Shown piece after piece: positions 36,959 to 45,578 of a stretch of 56,843 bases of DNA (position 1 is the first letter of the stretch; every line of letters starts with the position of its first letter). The stretch spans positions 1 through 56,843 of the forward strand of contig JAFXVI010000038.1 of the NCBI GenBank assembly GCA_017524595.1, in the 5' to 3' direction. This stretch comes from Lachnospiraceae bacterium (lineage in GTDB: Bacteria > Bacillota > Clostridia > Lachnospirales > Lachnospiraceae). The notes below the pieces were generated by a model. That model searched no databases and was not told the DNA's origin. It saw only the letters and a list, made by a program, of their open reading frames with translations. The position numbers were made by a program, and so were the translations under genes.

Positions 36959-38242
36959 TCATTGATCATTGGATTGTAACAATTTATTAAGACCATAACG
37001 TATCGCACCCGCCATGTACAATGAGCCGAAAGCCACTACAGGTTCAGTTCCTTTTGACAACTTAAGTGCCTTATCTATACCTTCAAAAACCGTATCACAG
37101 GTAACAGCCGTAAATCCTCGTTCCTCAATACAGCGGCTAAGATCAGAAGCCTTGAGCGCACGGGAACTGTCTACTGTAACACATACGAAGAGAGATGCAT
37201 ATGGAATAACACTGTCGATCATTTCTTCGTAGTTCTTATCAGCAAGCACACCCATCAGAAATACAGATTTTTGTCCGTTAAGAAGGAGCCCGAGACTGTC
37301 TGCCAAAGCCCTTGCGCACTGCGGATTATGCCCTCCGTCAAGGATAAACAGCGGTGTCTTGCTAAGTACTTCAAGTCTAGCCGGCCATATGACTTCAGAA
37401 AGGCCGTCATGTACCGAAGCTTCAGGTATGTTAAAACCACGCTCCCTTAATACTTCTATCCCCGTTAGAACTAATGCCGCATTGTGAAGCTGGTGAGGTC
37501 CGATCAGAGACAGGTAATATTCTTCATCATCCCATGAAAAACGCTGTCCGTCTATTGTCGAATCGATCAGTCTCAGTTTTGAAAAGTCAGATATCCTAAG
37601 AGGCACACGCTTTTCCCTGCATACCTTCTCTATGGTTTCGTTGACCTTATCTGCACCGTCATAACAGATGCAGGAACACCCCGCCTTAATTATCCCGGCC
37701 TTGGTAAGCGCTATCTCTTCAAGAGTAGATCCCAGATACTCTGTATGCTCGAGACCTATATTGGTAAGGACCGCCAACTCAGGGGCATCAATTACATTCG
37801 TGCTGTCAAGCGCACCACCCATGCCCACCTCGAAAACAACTATATCGCATTCTTCTTCATAGAAATACTGTATCGCGATAGCCGTTACCAGTTCAAACTG
37901 ACTTGGATGATCCTCCATTTTATCTGCGATATCTCGAACTTTCTCTGTAACAGATGCAAGTCTGTCCCCCGATATAGGAATCCCGTTTATCTGTATACGT
38001 TCATTGAATGTCTCAATGTATGGCGAAGTATAAAGGCCCGTTTTAAACCCTGCCTTCCTAAGAATGGAAGCAAACATTGCGCAGGTGCTTCCCTTTCCGT
38101 TACTTCCCGCAACATGAATGAACTTTAACTTTTTCTGCGGATCCATAAGCTCATGAACAAGTTGCCTCGTCCTGTCAAGCCCAAGCCTCACAGCGCTCCA
38201 TCCATAACTTTCAATATAAGCAATAGCTTCTGACTCTGTCAT
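36959..38242 (-). CDS. folC: Folylpolyglutamate synthase / dihydrofolate synthase
   Basis: 427 residues. Mur-ligase fold with P-loop VAGSNGKGST (44-53), the second motif VFEVGMGGALDSTN and the C-terminal GGHNPQCA motif. It adds glutamates to (dihydro)folate, trapping it in the cell. The start is the ATG at 38240-38242, overlapping the TGA of folT by four bases; a start 48 codons earlier lies wholly within folT. Direct coupling to the folate transporter subunit supports the call. Confidence 0.94.
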   Translation of the reverse strand: MTESEAIAYIESYGWSAVRLGLDRTRQLVHELMDPQKKLKFIHVAGSNGKGSTCAMFASILRKAGFKTGLYTSPYIETFNERIQINGIPISGDRLASVTEKVRDIADKMEDHPSQFELVTAIAIQYFYEEECDIVVFEVGMGGALDSTNVIDAPELAVLTNIGLEHTEYLGSTLEEIALTKAGIIKAGCSCICYDGADKVNETIEKVCREKRVPLRISDFSKLRLIDSTIDGQRFSWDDEEYYLSLIGPHQLHNAALVLTGIEVLRERGFNIPEASVHDGLSEVIWPARLEVLSKTPLFILDGGHNPQCARALADSLGLLLNGQKSVFLMGVLADKNYEEMIDSVIPYASLFVCVTVDSSRALKASDLSRCIEERGFTAVTCDTVFEGIDKALKLSKGTEPVVAFGSLYMAGAIRYGLNKLLQSNDQ

Positions 38243-38748
38243 CCGATCACCTTCTTTATCTGTGGCAGTACAATCTTCCAGATCAAAACTATACCTGCAA
38301 ACTGCACCGGAATAAGTATGGAGCATTGGATCAGCCTCGTATAAAGAAGCGGCATATAAGGTGATCCGTACAGTATTGAGATCCAAAGGGAGTTGATCAA
38401 AAGACCAAGGATAAGCTGATTGATGAGGACTGCCAGTAATATCCGCACAAAAGATTGTTTTTTATACAGGAACAATCCTAACACTACTCCCGTCAAAAAA
38501 GCAGTGGCTGTAAAACCAGGAAAATATGCACCGATAGGGAATAAGATCGCTCCGACAAAATCACCCAGTGCAGCAACCAGCCCCGCCCAAAGCGGTCCCA
38601 TTAGCATTGCTGCAAGTGCTATCGGTACGAAATTGAAGCCAATCTTTAAATTCCATGCATTAACTGAAAGAAAACGTGAAAGAACCACTTCCATGGCTGT
38701 AAACATTGCAATAAATGTAATATATCTGGGCTTGAACTCAGCAAACAT
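38239..38748 (-). CDS. folT: ECF transporter substrate-binding subunit, folate type
   Basis: 169 residues, six predicted helices. The N-terminal ITFIAMFTAMEVVLSRFLSV and the NFVPIALAAMLMGPLWAGLVAALGD stretch (split here) are typical of the S components of ECF importers, folate family. It would share an ATPase/T module encoded elsewhere. Overlap with folC supports folate as substrate. ATG seven bases after GAGG; 14 bases after metA. Confidence 0.9.
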   Translation of the reverse strand: MFAEFKPRYITFIAMFTAMEVVLSRFLSVNAWNLKIGFNFVPIALAAMLMGPLWAGLVAALGDFVGAILFPIGAYFPGFTATAFLTGVVLGLFLYKKQSFVRILLAVLINQLILGLLINSLWISILYGSPYMPLLYTRLIQCSILIPVQFAGIVLIWKIVLPQIKKVIG

Positions 38749-38762
38749 TATCCATCCTCATC

Positions 38763-39686
38763 CTATTCTTCGTGTATTTTATTAAGTTCATACGGCGTGG
38801 ACTGATAAACATAATAATTCAGCCAATTGGTATACAGAAGCTGTCCTGTCGAACGCCAGTTAACGACAGGAGCTTTCTTTGGATCATCATCCGGGAAATA
38901 GTTCTTTGGGATCTTTGGATTCAGGCCCCTCTCAAGATCCCTGTAATATTCATCCTTAAGTGTATTCGAATCATATTCCGAATGGCACAGAACGAAGAAC
39001 TTACGGGAATTCTCGGTCTTTACAATGGTAACGCCGGCCTCATCGGAATAAGCCATGAGTTCAAGCTCGGGGATCGCTTCTATATCCTCCCGTTTTACAT
39101 ATATCTCCCTTGAATGAGGAGCGTAAAATATATCATCAAAGCCACGGAACAGAGGCGCATTGGGCTTAAGTTTATAATGCGGATAGATACCGGACAGCTT
39201 CTCCTCATAATACTCGTGCATTATCCCGTAATGATGATAAAGACCTGCAAAAGCACCCCAGCACAGGAAATATGTGCAATGTACATGTTTCTCTGCCCAG
39301 TCCATTATCATACACAGTTCGTCCCAGTAAGCAACATCCTCATACTTCACATATGCAAGCGGAGCACCGGTGATTATAAGTCCGTCAAACTTCTCATCCC
39401 TGATCTGGTCAAAAGTTATATAAAACGAATCCAGATGATGAGTATCCACATGAGTCGGCGTATAACTGCTTGTCTGTAACAGCTCCACATCCACCTGAAG
39501 CGGCGAATTACTGAGCTTCCTTAAAAGCTGCGTCTCAGTAATCTCTTTATTGGGCATGAGATTAAGGATGAGCATCTTAAGCGGACGTATGTCCTGATGC
39601 ATCGCCCTGTTCTCATCCATAACAAATATATTCTCTTCTTCAAGGATCCTCTGCGCCGGAAGATCGCTCTTGACTTTTATCGGCAT
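38763..39686 (-). CDS. metA: Homoserine O-acyltransferase MetA (acetyl or succinyl)
   Basis: 307 residues, co-linear with E. coli MetA. The catalytic residues are in place: Cys142 (FLCWGAF), His235 and Glu237 (CHSEYDS). It activates homoserine for methionine synthesis. Residue 111, which sets acyl-CoA choice (Gly in succinyl-, Glu in acetyl-transferases), is Ala here (TGAPLAYV), so the donor is not predictable by the usual rule. Start is the ATG at 39684-39686 behind GGAGGA; upstream in-frame sequence runs into the repeat element at 39701-39729. Confidence 0.93.
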   Translation of the reverse strand: MPIKVKSDLPAQRILEEENIFVMDENRAMHQDIRPLKMLILNLMPNKEITETQLLRKLSNSPLQVDVELLQTSSYTPTHVDTHHLDSFYITFDQIRDEKFDGLIITGAPLAYVKYEDVAYWDELCMIMDWAEKHVHCTYFLCWGAFAGLYHHYGIMHEYYEEKLSGIYPHYKLKPNAPLFRGFDDIFYAPHSREIYVKREDIEAIPELELMAYSDEAGVTIVKTENSRKFFVLCHSEYDSNTLKDEYYRDLERGLNPKIPKNYFPDDDPKKAPVVNWRSTGQLLYTNWLNYYVYQSTPYELNKIHEE

Positions 39687-39700
39687 CTTTCTCCTCCTAT

Positions 39701-39729
39701 GGGACACGGGGACGGTTCTTCTGTCCTCA
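39701..39729 (+). repeat. 29-nt repeat, copy A (between ligA stop and metA)
   Basis: Begins GGGACACGGGGACGGTTCTT on the plus strand and continues CTGTCCTCA. It matches copy B (41521-41549, opposite strand) at 27 of 29 positions, with the first 20 identical. It includes the ligA stop codon and ends 15 bases from the metA start. Confidence 0.85.
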
Positions 39730-41685
39730 TTTCTCCCCTGCAATTTCCATAAAATCAGCTTCCGTGATTATCCTGACATTTAATTCTTTGGCTTTCTTAT
39801 TCTTTGATGAATTGGAATTAATATCATTGTTTATAAGGTAATCCGTCTTGGCACTTACGGAACCGCTCACCTTGCCGCCCTTGCTTTCGATGAGTTCCTT
39901 TAAGGCATTTCGGTTCTCGAAATGTTCAAGAGAACCGGTAATAACAAAAGTCTTGCCGTTTATCGCCTCGTTACCTGTATCAAGCTCCGGGATCTCAATC
40001 GAAAGCTCCTTAAGCAGCTCATCAAACTCCCTTAAATGCTTCTCATCACCGAAATAATCCGTGAAACTCCTTGCTATGACTTCTCCCACTCCGTCTATCG
40101 CACCAAGTTGCTCTATAGATGCGTGCTTAAGCCTATCAATATCATAGTCAAACTCACGGCAGATAATCTTAGCGTTAGATAATCCGACATTCAGTATTCC
40201 AAGACTGTATATAAGCTTAGGAAGCTGAACCTTCCTTGCCTGATCAATGGCTGTTATCAGATTATTATATGATTTCTCGCCAAAGCCTTCAAGTTTACAT
40301 AACTCTTCTTTGTGCCTTGATAACCTGAAAATATCAGCAAATTCATGAATATATCCTTCGCCTATGAACTTCTCAAGTGTCGATTCGGACAGTCCGTCTA
40401 TATTCATCGCATCACGGCTTACAAACAGGGTGAACAGCTTTATCTTCTTGGCCGGGCATTCCGGATTAACGCAGTACAAAGCCTCGGTATCGTTGATCCT
40501 GCGTATTTCAGTGCTGCCACCGCAGGCAGGGCACTTTGACGGTATCTTCACACTTCCACTCCGCGTAAGGTTATCAGCTATCTGTGGAATTATCATATTT
40601 GCCTTGTATACAGTTATTGTATCACCGATTCCAAGTTGTAATTCCTTAACGATACTGACATTATGCACGCTTGCACGCTGCACCGTCGTTCCTTCAAGCT
40701 CAACTGGTTCAAATATTGCCACAGGATTAATAAGACCTGTCCTGCTCGGACTCCATTCAATCTCAAGCAGTTTAGTCTCACGAATCTCATCCTGCCATTT
40801 AAACGCTATTGCATCCCTTGGGAACTTGGCTGTCCTTCCCAATGACCGTCCGTATTCGATATCATCATAGGTAAGGACCAGGCCGTCTGACGGGATATCA
40901 TTATCCTTAACGGCATCCGCATAATATTGTATCCTGTCCAATATATCGGACGCATTAACAAGATGATATTCTACTGTTTCAAATCCCTGTTTATTTAAAA
41001 ACTCCATTTGGGCCCTGCGTGAATTGTGAAAATCAACCCCGTCAGCTTTTACAAGAGTAAATGCATACAGTCTTACATTTCTTTTGGCAGTGATCTCATT
41101 ATTAAGCTGTCGTACAGAGCCAGAGCACAGATTCCTTGGATTTTTATATCTTGCGTCCACATCCTCTATCTGAGCATTGATCTTTTCAAAATCAGAATAA
41201 CTTATCACGGCCTCTCCGCGAAGTATGAGCTCTCCCTTATACTGTATTACATGAGGAAGATTGACAAATGTCCTCGCATTCCCAGTTATGACCTCTCCTA
41301 CTTCCCCGTTACCGCGTGTTACGGCCTTTACAAGCTTACCCTCATTATATGTGAGGACAATCGTAAGTCCGTCAAGCTTCCATGAAAGCAGGCCATCCAT
41401 GTCCTTAAGCCAGTCTTTAAGCGCCTCTCTGTCCTTTGTTTTATCAAGACTCAGCATAGGACTTTCATGGCGCTCCTTGGGCAATTCATCGACCGCCTCA
41501 TATCCTATGTTGACAGTAGGTGAGGACGAAAGAACCGTCCCCGTGTCCCGCTCAAGAGATACGAGTTCATCATAGAGTCTGTCATATTCATAATTGCTCA
41601 TTATCTCGCGATCCTGCGCATAATAAGCTCTGGAGGCCTCATTTAATATTTCTATTAGTTCTTTCATCCTGTCCATTGAATTCAT
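39727..41685 (-). CDS. ligA: NAD-dependent DNA ligase
   Basis: 652 residues. N-terminal Ia domain, adenylation domain with the nucleophile K103 in SWKLDGL, OB fold, four-Cys zinc finger (CPACGG ... CVNPECPAK), HhH domain (GFGEKSYNNL, AIDGVGEVIARS) and a C-terminal BRCT (about 575-650). It seals nicks in replication and repair. Residues 45-54 (ERDTGTVLSS) are encoded by copy B of the 29-nt repeat; the segment fits the family alignment in length, so function is not disturbed. The stop codon lies in copy A. AGAGGA precedes the ATG. Confidence 0.96.
   Translation of the reverse strand: MNSMDRMKELIEILNEASRAYYAQDREIMSNYEYDRLYDELVSLERDTGTVLSSSPTVNIGYEAVDELPKERHESPMLSLDKTKDREALKDWLKDMDGLLSWKLDGLTIVLTYNEGKLVKAVTRGNGEVGEVITGNARTFVNLPHVIQYKGELILRGEAVISYSDFEKINAQIEDVDARYKNPRNLCSGSVRQLNNEITAKRNVRLYAFTLVKADGVDFHNSRRAQMEFLNKQGFETVEYHLVNASDILDRIQYYADAVKDNDIPSDGLVLTYDDIEYGRSLGRTAKFPRDAIAFKWQDEIRETKLLEIEWSPSRTGLINPVAIFEPVELEGTTVQRASVHNVSIVKELQLGIGDTITVYKANMIIPQIADNLTRSGSVKIPSKCPACGGSTEIRRINDTEALYCVNPECPAKKIKLFTLFVSRDAMNIDGLSESTLEKFIGEGYIHEFADIFRLSRHKEELCKLEGFGEKSYNNLITAIDQARKVQLPKLIYSLGILNVGLSNAKIICREFDYDIDRLKHASIEQLGAIDGVGEVIARSFTDYFGDEKHLREFDELLKELSIEIPELDTGNEAINGKTFVITGSLEHFENRNALKELIESKGGKVSGSVSAKTDYLINNDINSNSSKNKKAKELNVRIITEADFMEIAGEK
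41521..41549 (-). repeat. 29-nt repeat, copy B (inside ligA)
   Basis: Reads GGGACACGGGGACGGTTCTT then TCGTCCTCA on the minus strand, i.e. along the ligA coding strand, encoding part of residues 45-54. Inverted with respect to copy A at the other end of ligA. Confidence 0.85.
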
Positions 41686-41756
41686 AATTTTATCCTCTTA
41701 CAATTATGTTTTGTCGTCCGTAAAGCCATGACTGTTTCACTTGAAAATGGCTGAAA

Positions 41757-42473
41757 TCAAAATGCGCCACACATGCGCTTAAGTGTTCTTATCTCATCCT
41801 CACTTAAATTCCTGTATTCTCCGGATTTAAGTTCTCCCAGCTTTATATTCATAACGCGTGTTCTTGTAAGCTTTCGTACCCTGTATCCAAAGGTTTCACA
41901 CATCCGCCTAATCTGTCTGTTGAGCCCCTGTGTAAGTATGATCTCAAATGAATCATCAGTAAGGCGAGTCACCTTGCATTTATTGGTGGTTACACCAAGT
42001 TCCTCTAAATACACACCCTTGGACAACTGATATAAGGAAGCGTCTGTTATTGTTTTATCAACCGTAACTTTATACTCTTTCTCATGCTCATTACGTGATC
42101 GCATCATCGCATCGATAAGGTCACCGTCATTGGTCATTATGAGCAGGCCCTCCGAATCCTTATCCAGCCGTCCGCTGTATGTGATACGTTTGGGATATGA
42201 AAGATAATCTATTACATTACGCTCCTCTGACTTTTCGGCCGTGCATACGATACCCCGTGGCTTATTAAACGCAAGATACACTTTCTCATCAATACCTGAT
42301 ACTTCCCTGCCGTCTACAGTCACAGACATTCCGGGCACTATTTTCATCCCGTTCTCAGCCACAACACCGTCAACCATGACCGCGCCCCTTGCTATCAGCT
42401 CATCTGCGCCACGTCTCGAACAGATTCCACATTCTGCAAGATATTTATTTATACGGATTCCTTCCTCACTCAC
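41757..42473 (-). CDS. rluF: RluF-type 23S rRNA pseudouridine synthase
   Basis: 238 residues. N-terminal S4 RNA-binding domain (1-60, INKYLAECGICSRRGADELI), catalytic Asp104 in SGRLDKDSEGLLI, and the KIVQGLNRQIRRM-type motif (ILTQGLNRQIRRMCETFGY). The best match by eye is RluF (E. coli U2604) rather than RluB/RsuA, given the EHEKEYKVTVDK and RTRVMNI segments. GTG start with AGGAG six bases upstream; 23 bases after the last pilin gene, so possibly read from the pilin promoter. Confidence 0.9.
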   Translation of the reverse strand: MSEEGIRINKYLAECGICSRRGADELIARGAVMVDGVVAENGMKIVPGMSVTVDGREVSGIDEKVYLAFNKPRGIVCTAEKSEERNVIDYLSYPKRITYSGRLDKDSEGLLIMTNDGDLIDAMMRSRNEHEKEYKVTVDKTITDASLYQLSKGVYLEELGVTTNKCKVTRLTDDSFEIILTQGLNRQIRRMCETFGYRVRKLTRTRVMNIKLGELKSGEYRNLSEDEIRTLKRMCGAF

Positions 42474-42496
42474 TTATGACTCCTGTTATCTTATCA

Positions 42497-42952
42497 TTAT
42501 CTGATCTCCAGATGATCAACCTCCGGCACTTTGTTTGAGCTGAGCGTTACAATAGTTACAAGATTCGTATCAAGCTCCACCTGAATATCGTGCTGATATG
42601 TTTTTGACTTGAGCCTGCCATTTATCTCATCAAGATCATCAACCTGTAAAAATCCCTTTACCTCATCTACAAAATCGGTATACGCAAGACCATTAAGCGA
42701 TGACAGATTCATCCTGGAAAAGCCTGAAAGCGGCCTGTCCGTAACATACTCATCTGCCACGGCAGCTGCCACTGCGTCATGCACAGCCTGTGCTATCTGC
42801 TCATCCGTAGCAACTCGCGACTTCTCAACAAACTTCAAATACCAAGGTATAAGAAAACCTACCAGAACCGCCATGATGGCTATTACAATGATAAGTTCCA
42901 GTAAAGTAAAACCCTTATTTAAATTGTCCGGCTTCAATCTATCTTTATTCAT
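42497..42952 (-). CDS. Type IV pilin-like protein (class III signal, short form)
   Basis: 151 residues. A 14-residue leader ends in KG, followed by FTLLELIIVIAIMAVLVGFL: the prepilin peptidase site with Phe+1 and Glu+5 and the hydrophobic assembly helix. The ~115-residue outer domain is closely related to that of the protein at 51122-51583 (shared GFxxxN, FLQVDDL and KSKxY blocks). No Cys in the outer domain. Own promoter with the -35 in the tail of the preceding terminator. The ATG lacks a strong ribosome site, unusual for this genome. Could be a minor pilin or pseudopilin. Confidence 0.88.
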   Translation of the reverse strand: MNKDRLKPDNLNKGFTLLELIIVIAIMAVLVGFLIPWYLKFVEKSRVATDEQIAQAVHDAVAAAVADEYVTDRPLSGFSRMNLSSLNGLAYTDFVDEVKGFLQVDDLDEINGRLKSKTYQHDIQVELDTNLVTIVTLSSNKVPEVDHLEIR

Positions 42953-42984
42953 AGTATGTATCTTGAATCACACAACTGTATACT

Positions 42985-43013
42985 AATGTATCATAATCCG
43001 GTTAAAAGTTCAA
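42985..43013 (-). promoter_or_regulatory. Promoter of pilin gene 42497-42952
   Basis: TTGAAC (43008-43013), 17-base spacer, TACATT (42985-42990) with a TG one base ahead, on the minus strand. The -35 box lies in the U-tract of the terminator at 43011-43044. It closely resembles the promoter at 44776-44804. Confidence 0.65.
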
Positions 43014-43044
43014 AAACAAGAAACCGCCAATGTGGCGGTTTCTT
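43011..43044 (-). terminator. Terminator after the TPR-like gene
   Basis: An 11-bp perfect stem (43018-43028 with 43034-43044) and 5-base loop, followed on the minus strand by GTTTTTG. It lies 25 bases past the stop at 43069. Confidence 0.85.
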
Positions 43045-43068
43045 CAACATCCAATATATACCATACTT

Positions 43069-44010
43069 CTATTTCATCAGATTCAGATAATCCCTTCCAG
43101 TCTCTACACATTTTCTCTCATATTCATCATACAGCGGCTCAACCTGTTCAGCAAGCCTATCATACTTGTCTTCAATACTCTTCTTATATGTCGGGTTCAA
43201 AAGGCATCTGTAGTACATCTTAATAAGATTGCCGCGTAACCCCGAGCCATCATCAAGTATTGAATGCCCCAGTCTTGAATAATAGTCATTAACATCACTT
43301 ACATAATGCACATCACATTCCAGATAATAGTTGAGCGAACGCTCTCTGTCATCCAAATGATAATATATCTCTCCAATATACATACACAGTTCGGTATAAA
43401 GCATTGACCTCTTATCATGCTTATCCAGTTCTCCAAGAAAGAGCTCCAATGCCTCCTCATACCTCATGAGCCCCATTAAGCGCCTGGTATACTGCATGTC
43501 AAAATCATCCGTAACCCTTCCCGTCTCACGCTGTCCATTCCACACCAGAAGACTTGTGATCACGCTTTCCACGTCCTGCTCTACACCATTTAACATAAGC
43601 CCTATTACCGGATTAAACTCTTCGCTGTCATGGATCATCACATTGTAATTTTTCAATTCTTCATTCAGAGTATTCCTAAGCTTTGCAAGCATATACGGAT
43701 TGGCATACGGCTCAACCTTAAGTGCTGCTCTGATCCTCATGATAATATACCGCATCAGCTGCCCAGCCGGCGTGTCCTCTGAAATCACAGCCAGCATATC
43801 CTCCCTGATATCACTGAATACATCCTCATGATCAAGTCCGAAAACACTACCGTCATTCAAAGAAACACATACAGAACTTGGCATCCCCGATGCAGCAAAC
43901 ACATTGCTATCAAGAAAATAAATCTCTTTGCTGACATACATGTTTTGGATCTTTGTCAACATACCTGCATATTGAAGTTGTAATGTATGGGATAATTTAA
44001 AGAAAAGCAT
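43069..44010 (-). CDS. Uncharacterised TPR-like protein in pilin cluster
   Basis: 313 residues from an ATG (44008-44010) preceded by GGAG; in-frame TTG (44040) and ATG (44022) starts upstream have no site. Mostly helical, no signal peptide or membrane helix, so cytoplasmic. The C-terminal half holds paired helices with a TPR-like rhythm (YEEALELFLGELDKHD, LYTELCMYIGEIYYHLDDRERSLNYYLECD split here). I do not recognise the family. It follows a pilin gene by 41 bases and shares its transcript, so a role in regulating or assembling the pilin-like proteins is inferred from position only. Confidence 0.7.
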   Translation of the reverse strand: MLFFKLSHTLQLQYAGMLTKIQNMYVSKEIYFLDSNVFAASGMPSSVCVSLNDGSVFGLDHEDVFSDIREDMLAVISEDTPAGQLMRYIIMRIRAALKVEPYANPYMLAKLRNTLNEELKNYNVMIHDSEEFNPVIGLMLNGVEQDVESVITSLLVWNGQRETGRVTDDFDMQYTRRLMGLMRYEEALELFLGELDKHDKRSMLYTELCMYIGEIYYHLDDRERSLNYYLECDVHYVSDVNDYYSRLGHSILDDGSGLRGNLIKMYYRCLLNPTYKKSIEDKYDRLAEQVEPLYDEYERKCVETGRDYLNLMK

Positions 44011-44051
44011 ATTCAACTCCATAAAATCACATAAGAACAAATAATGATCAA

Positions 44052-44741
44052 CTACTCCGCATAAGCGTCACATGGTACTGGCCAGAGACGGAAACATGGC
44101 CAGCCTCCTCTTGCCGAACCGTCGGCAGTCCATATTTCAAGTTGACCCGTCTTGGCATTCTTACATATCCTCCACCTGTCAACTTCACCATATACTTTCT
44201 TTTCTTTTGCAGCCAATGGATGCACTCCGACCTTTGTTATCTTATATTGAGGAACCATGATCTTGTTTTTCATCTTTCCGACGCCTTCTCTCTGCCATTT
44301 CTGTGCAGTCGCTGTATCAACATGCATGATCCCCAATTCTTCATTAAGAGCATCATAAATATTCTTACCATCACTATTCTTGGGACTATTCTGAAACGTG
44401 GTACCGGAAAACATTCCGAAATCCTCACTGGATATAAGGGCATATACCTGATATCTGCCCTCTCCTGCCACCTGCTCATCAACCCATACAGATACGCCCT
44501 TGCTCTTAGCCTGTGAATCAAACACATCATAAAACTCAGGATTATCCATAAGAACACGCTCAAATGCATGTGCAATGGTTTCTGCATTATCTATGTCTGT
44601 AGCTCTTCTTGATTTATCCAGGAATCTAATATATTGAGGGACAATTACAGCGACAAGAACTGCCATTATGGCCATGGCTATAATCAACTCTAACAAAGAT
44701 ATCCCCTTATTATCCACTTTATTAAAATGAATTGACTTCAT
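44052..44741 (-). CDS. Type IV pilin-like protein (class III signal, long form)
   Basis: 229 residues. A 13-residue leader ends in KG, then ISLLELIIAMAIMAVLVAVIV with Glu+5: Ile replaces the usual Phe at +1. The outer domain ends in a conserved block also found in the protein at 44830-45477 (VDRWRICKNxxxGxxEIW ... PCFRLWP), with two Cys that probably form a disulfide. The two are clear paralogues in tandem. Own promoter (44776-44804) and shared transcript with the TPR-like gene. No homology beyond the N-terminal helix to named pilins is evident to me. Confidence 0.87.
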   Translation of the reverse strand: MKSIHFNKVDNKGISLLELIIAMAIMAVLVAVIVPQYIRFLDKSRRATDIDNAETIAHAFERVLMDNPEFYDVFDSQAKSKGVSVWVDEQVAGEGRYQVYALISSEDFGMFSGTTFQNSPKNSDGKNIYDALNEELGIMHVDTATAQKWQREGVGKMKNKIMVPQYKITKVGVHPLAAKEKKVYGEVDRWRICKNAKTGQLEIWTADGSARGGWPCFRLWPVPCDAYAE

Positions 44742-44775
44742 AACAAAATACCTTAATACCCAAATTCCCTATATT

Positions 44776-44804
44776 ACTGTATCACAATCAGATAAAAAGG
44801 TCAA
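44776..44804 (-). promoter_or_regulatory. Promoter of pilin gene 44052-44741
   Basis: TTGACC (44799-44804), 17-base spacer, TACAGT (44776-44781) with TG one base ahead. The -35 box overlaps the U-tract of the terminator at 44803-44827. Confidence 0.65.
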
Positions 44805-44827
44805 AAAAAGCAGGCAAAAGTGCCTGC
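44803..44827 (-). terminator. Terminator after pilin gene 44830-45477
   Basis: Perfect 7-bp GC-rich stem (44810-44816 with 44821-44827), 4-base loop and seven consecutive T on the minus strand; two bases after the stop codon. Confidence 0.9.
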
Positions 44828-44829
44828 TC

Positions 44830-45477
44830 CTATTTTGTATATATATCATCCGGACTCGGCCATACACGATAACATGGTTTACCGCCATAACTCTTGCCAT
44901 CACGCAGATCGTATGCCGACCACACTTCAATTCTCCCGTTATCCTTGCGTTTACATACTCTCCATCTGTCAATCTTCGTATTACCATCAGGTCCGACAAC
45001 TTTATAGTTTGGAACCAAAATCTCATTCACATAAGTTGCTGTATCCTTTTTCCCTTTTGTCTCATACATAACGCCCATCTCTTCATTAATGATATCATAG
45101 AAACATTTACCACTACTTAGCGGGCGTTTAAAAGCGTCTGTTCCTCCTGAAAAAAAACCCTTTGTTTCAGTGGATAATATCAAGTATACTTTATACCTCT
45201 CATTTACACCTTCTACCGTTGCATTTACAGTTGTTTCAAGGCTTTTCCAATTTGTATATATCTGATATGCATCCTCATCATAGACGAAAGCCCTCTCAAA
45301 TGCCTCTCCTATCTTCTGGGCATTCTCAACATCTGTGGCCTGACGTGATCTATGTACGTATTTCATATATTGCGGAGTAATGAAACCAACAAGTATCGCT
45401 AATATTGCAATAGCAATGATCAGTTCCAACAATGTAATACCCTTATTTGATTTCATCATTTCACAAAATCTTTTCAC
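44830..45477 (-). CDS. Type IV pilin-like protein (class III signal, long form)
   Basis: 215 residues. A 13-residue leader ending KG, then ITLLELIIAIAILAILVGFI with Glu+5 and Ile+1. Paralogue of the protein at 44052-44741, sharing the C-terminal RWRVCK ... PCYRVWP block with two Cys. GTG start with AGGG seven bases upstream. It is a single-gene unit with its own promoter (45551-45578) and a strong terminator, so it can be expressed at a level different from its neighbours, as a major pilin would be; that is inference. Confidence 0.88.
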   Translation of the reverse strand: MKRFCEMMKSNKGITLLELIIAIAILAILVGFITPQYMKYVHRSRQATDVENAQKIGEAFERAFVYDEDAYQIYTNWKSLETTVNATVEGVNERYKVYLILSTETKGFFSGGTDAFKRPLSSGKCFYDIINEEMGVMYETKGKKDTATYVNEILVPNYKVVGPDGNTKIDRWRVCKRKDNGRIEVWSAYDLRDGKSYGGKPCYRVWPSPDDIYTK

Positions 45478-45550
45478 CGATCATCCCTCATAATCCGTTT
45501 CAACATTGTTTTTAATCATTTCATTATTTATATCGACTACACAAATAAAC

Positions 45551-45578
45551 ATATTAACAGAATTATAATCTAAATCAA
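45551..45578 (-). promoter_or_regulatory. Promoter of pilin gene 44830-45477
   Basis: TTGATT (45573-45578), 16-base spacer and TAATAT (45551-45556) with TG one base ahead, on the minus strand. The -35 overlaps the stop codon of the Wzy-like gene. Leader about 67 bases. Confidence 0.5.

Noticed and set aside
41686-41756. Terminator or promoter between rluF and ligA
   Set aside because: A 6-bp AGCCAT/ATGGCT pairing has a long irregular loop and weak tail; no pair of promoter boxes at acceptable spacing. I see nothing firm in these 71 bases.
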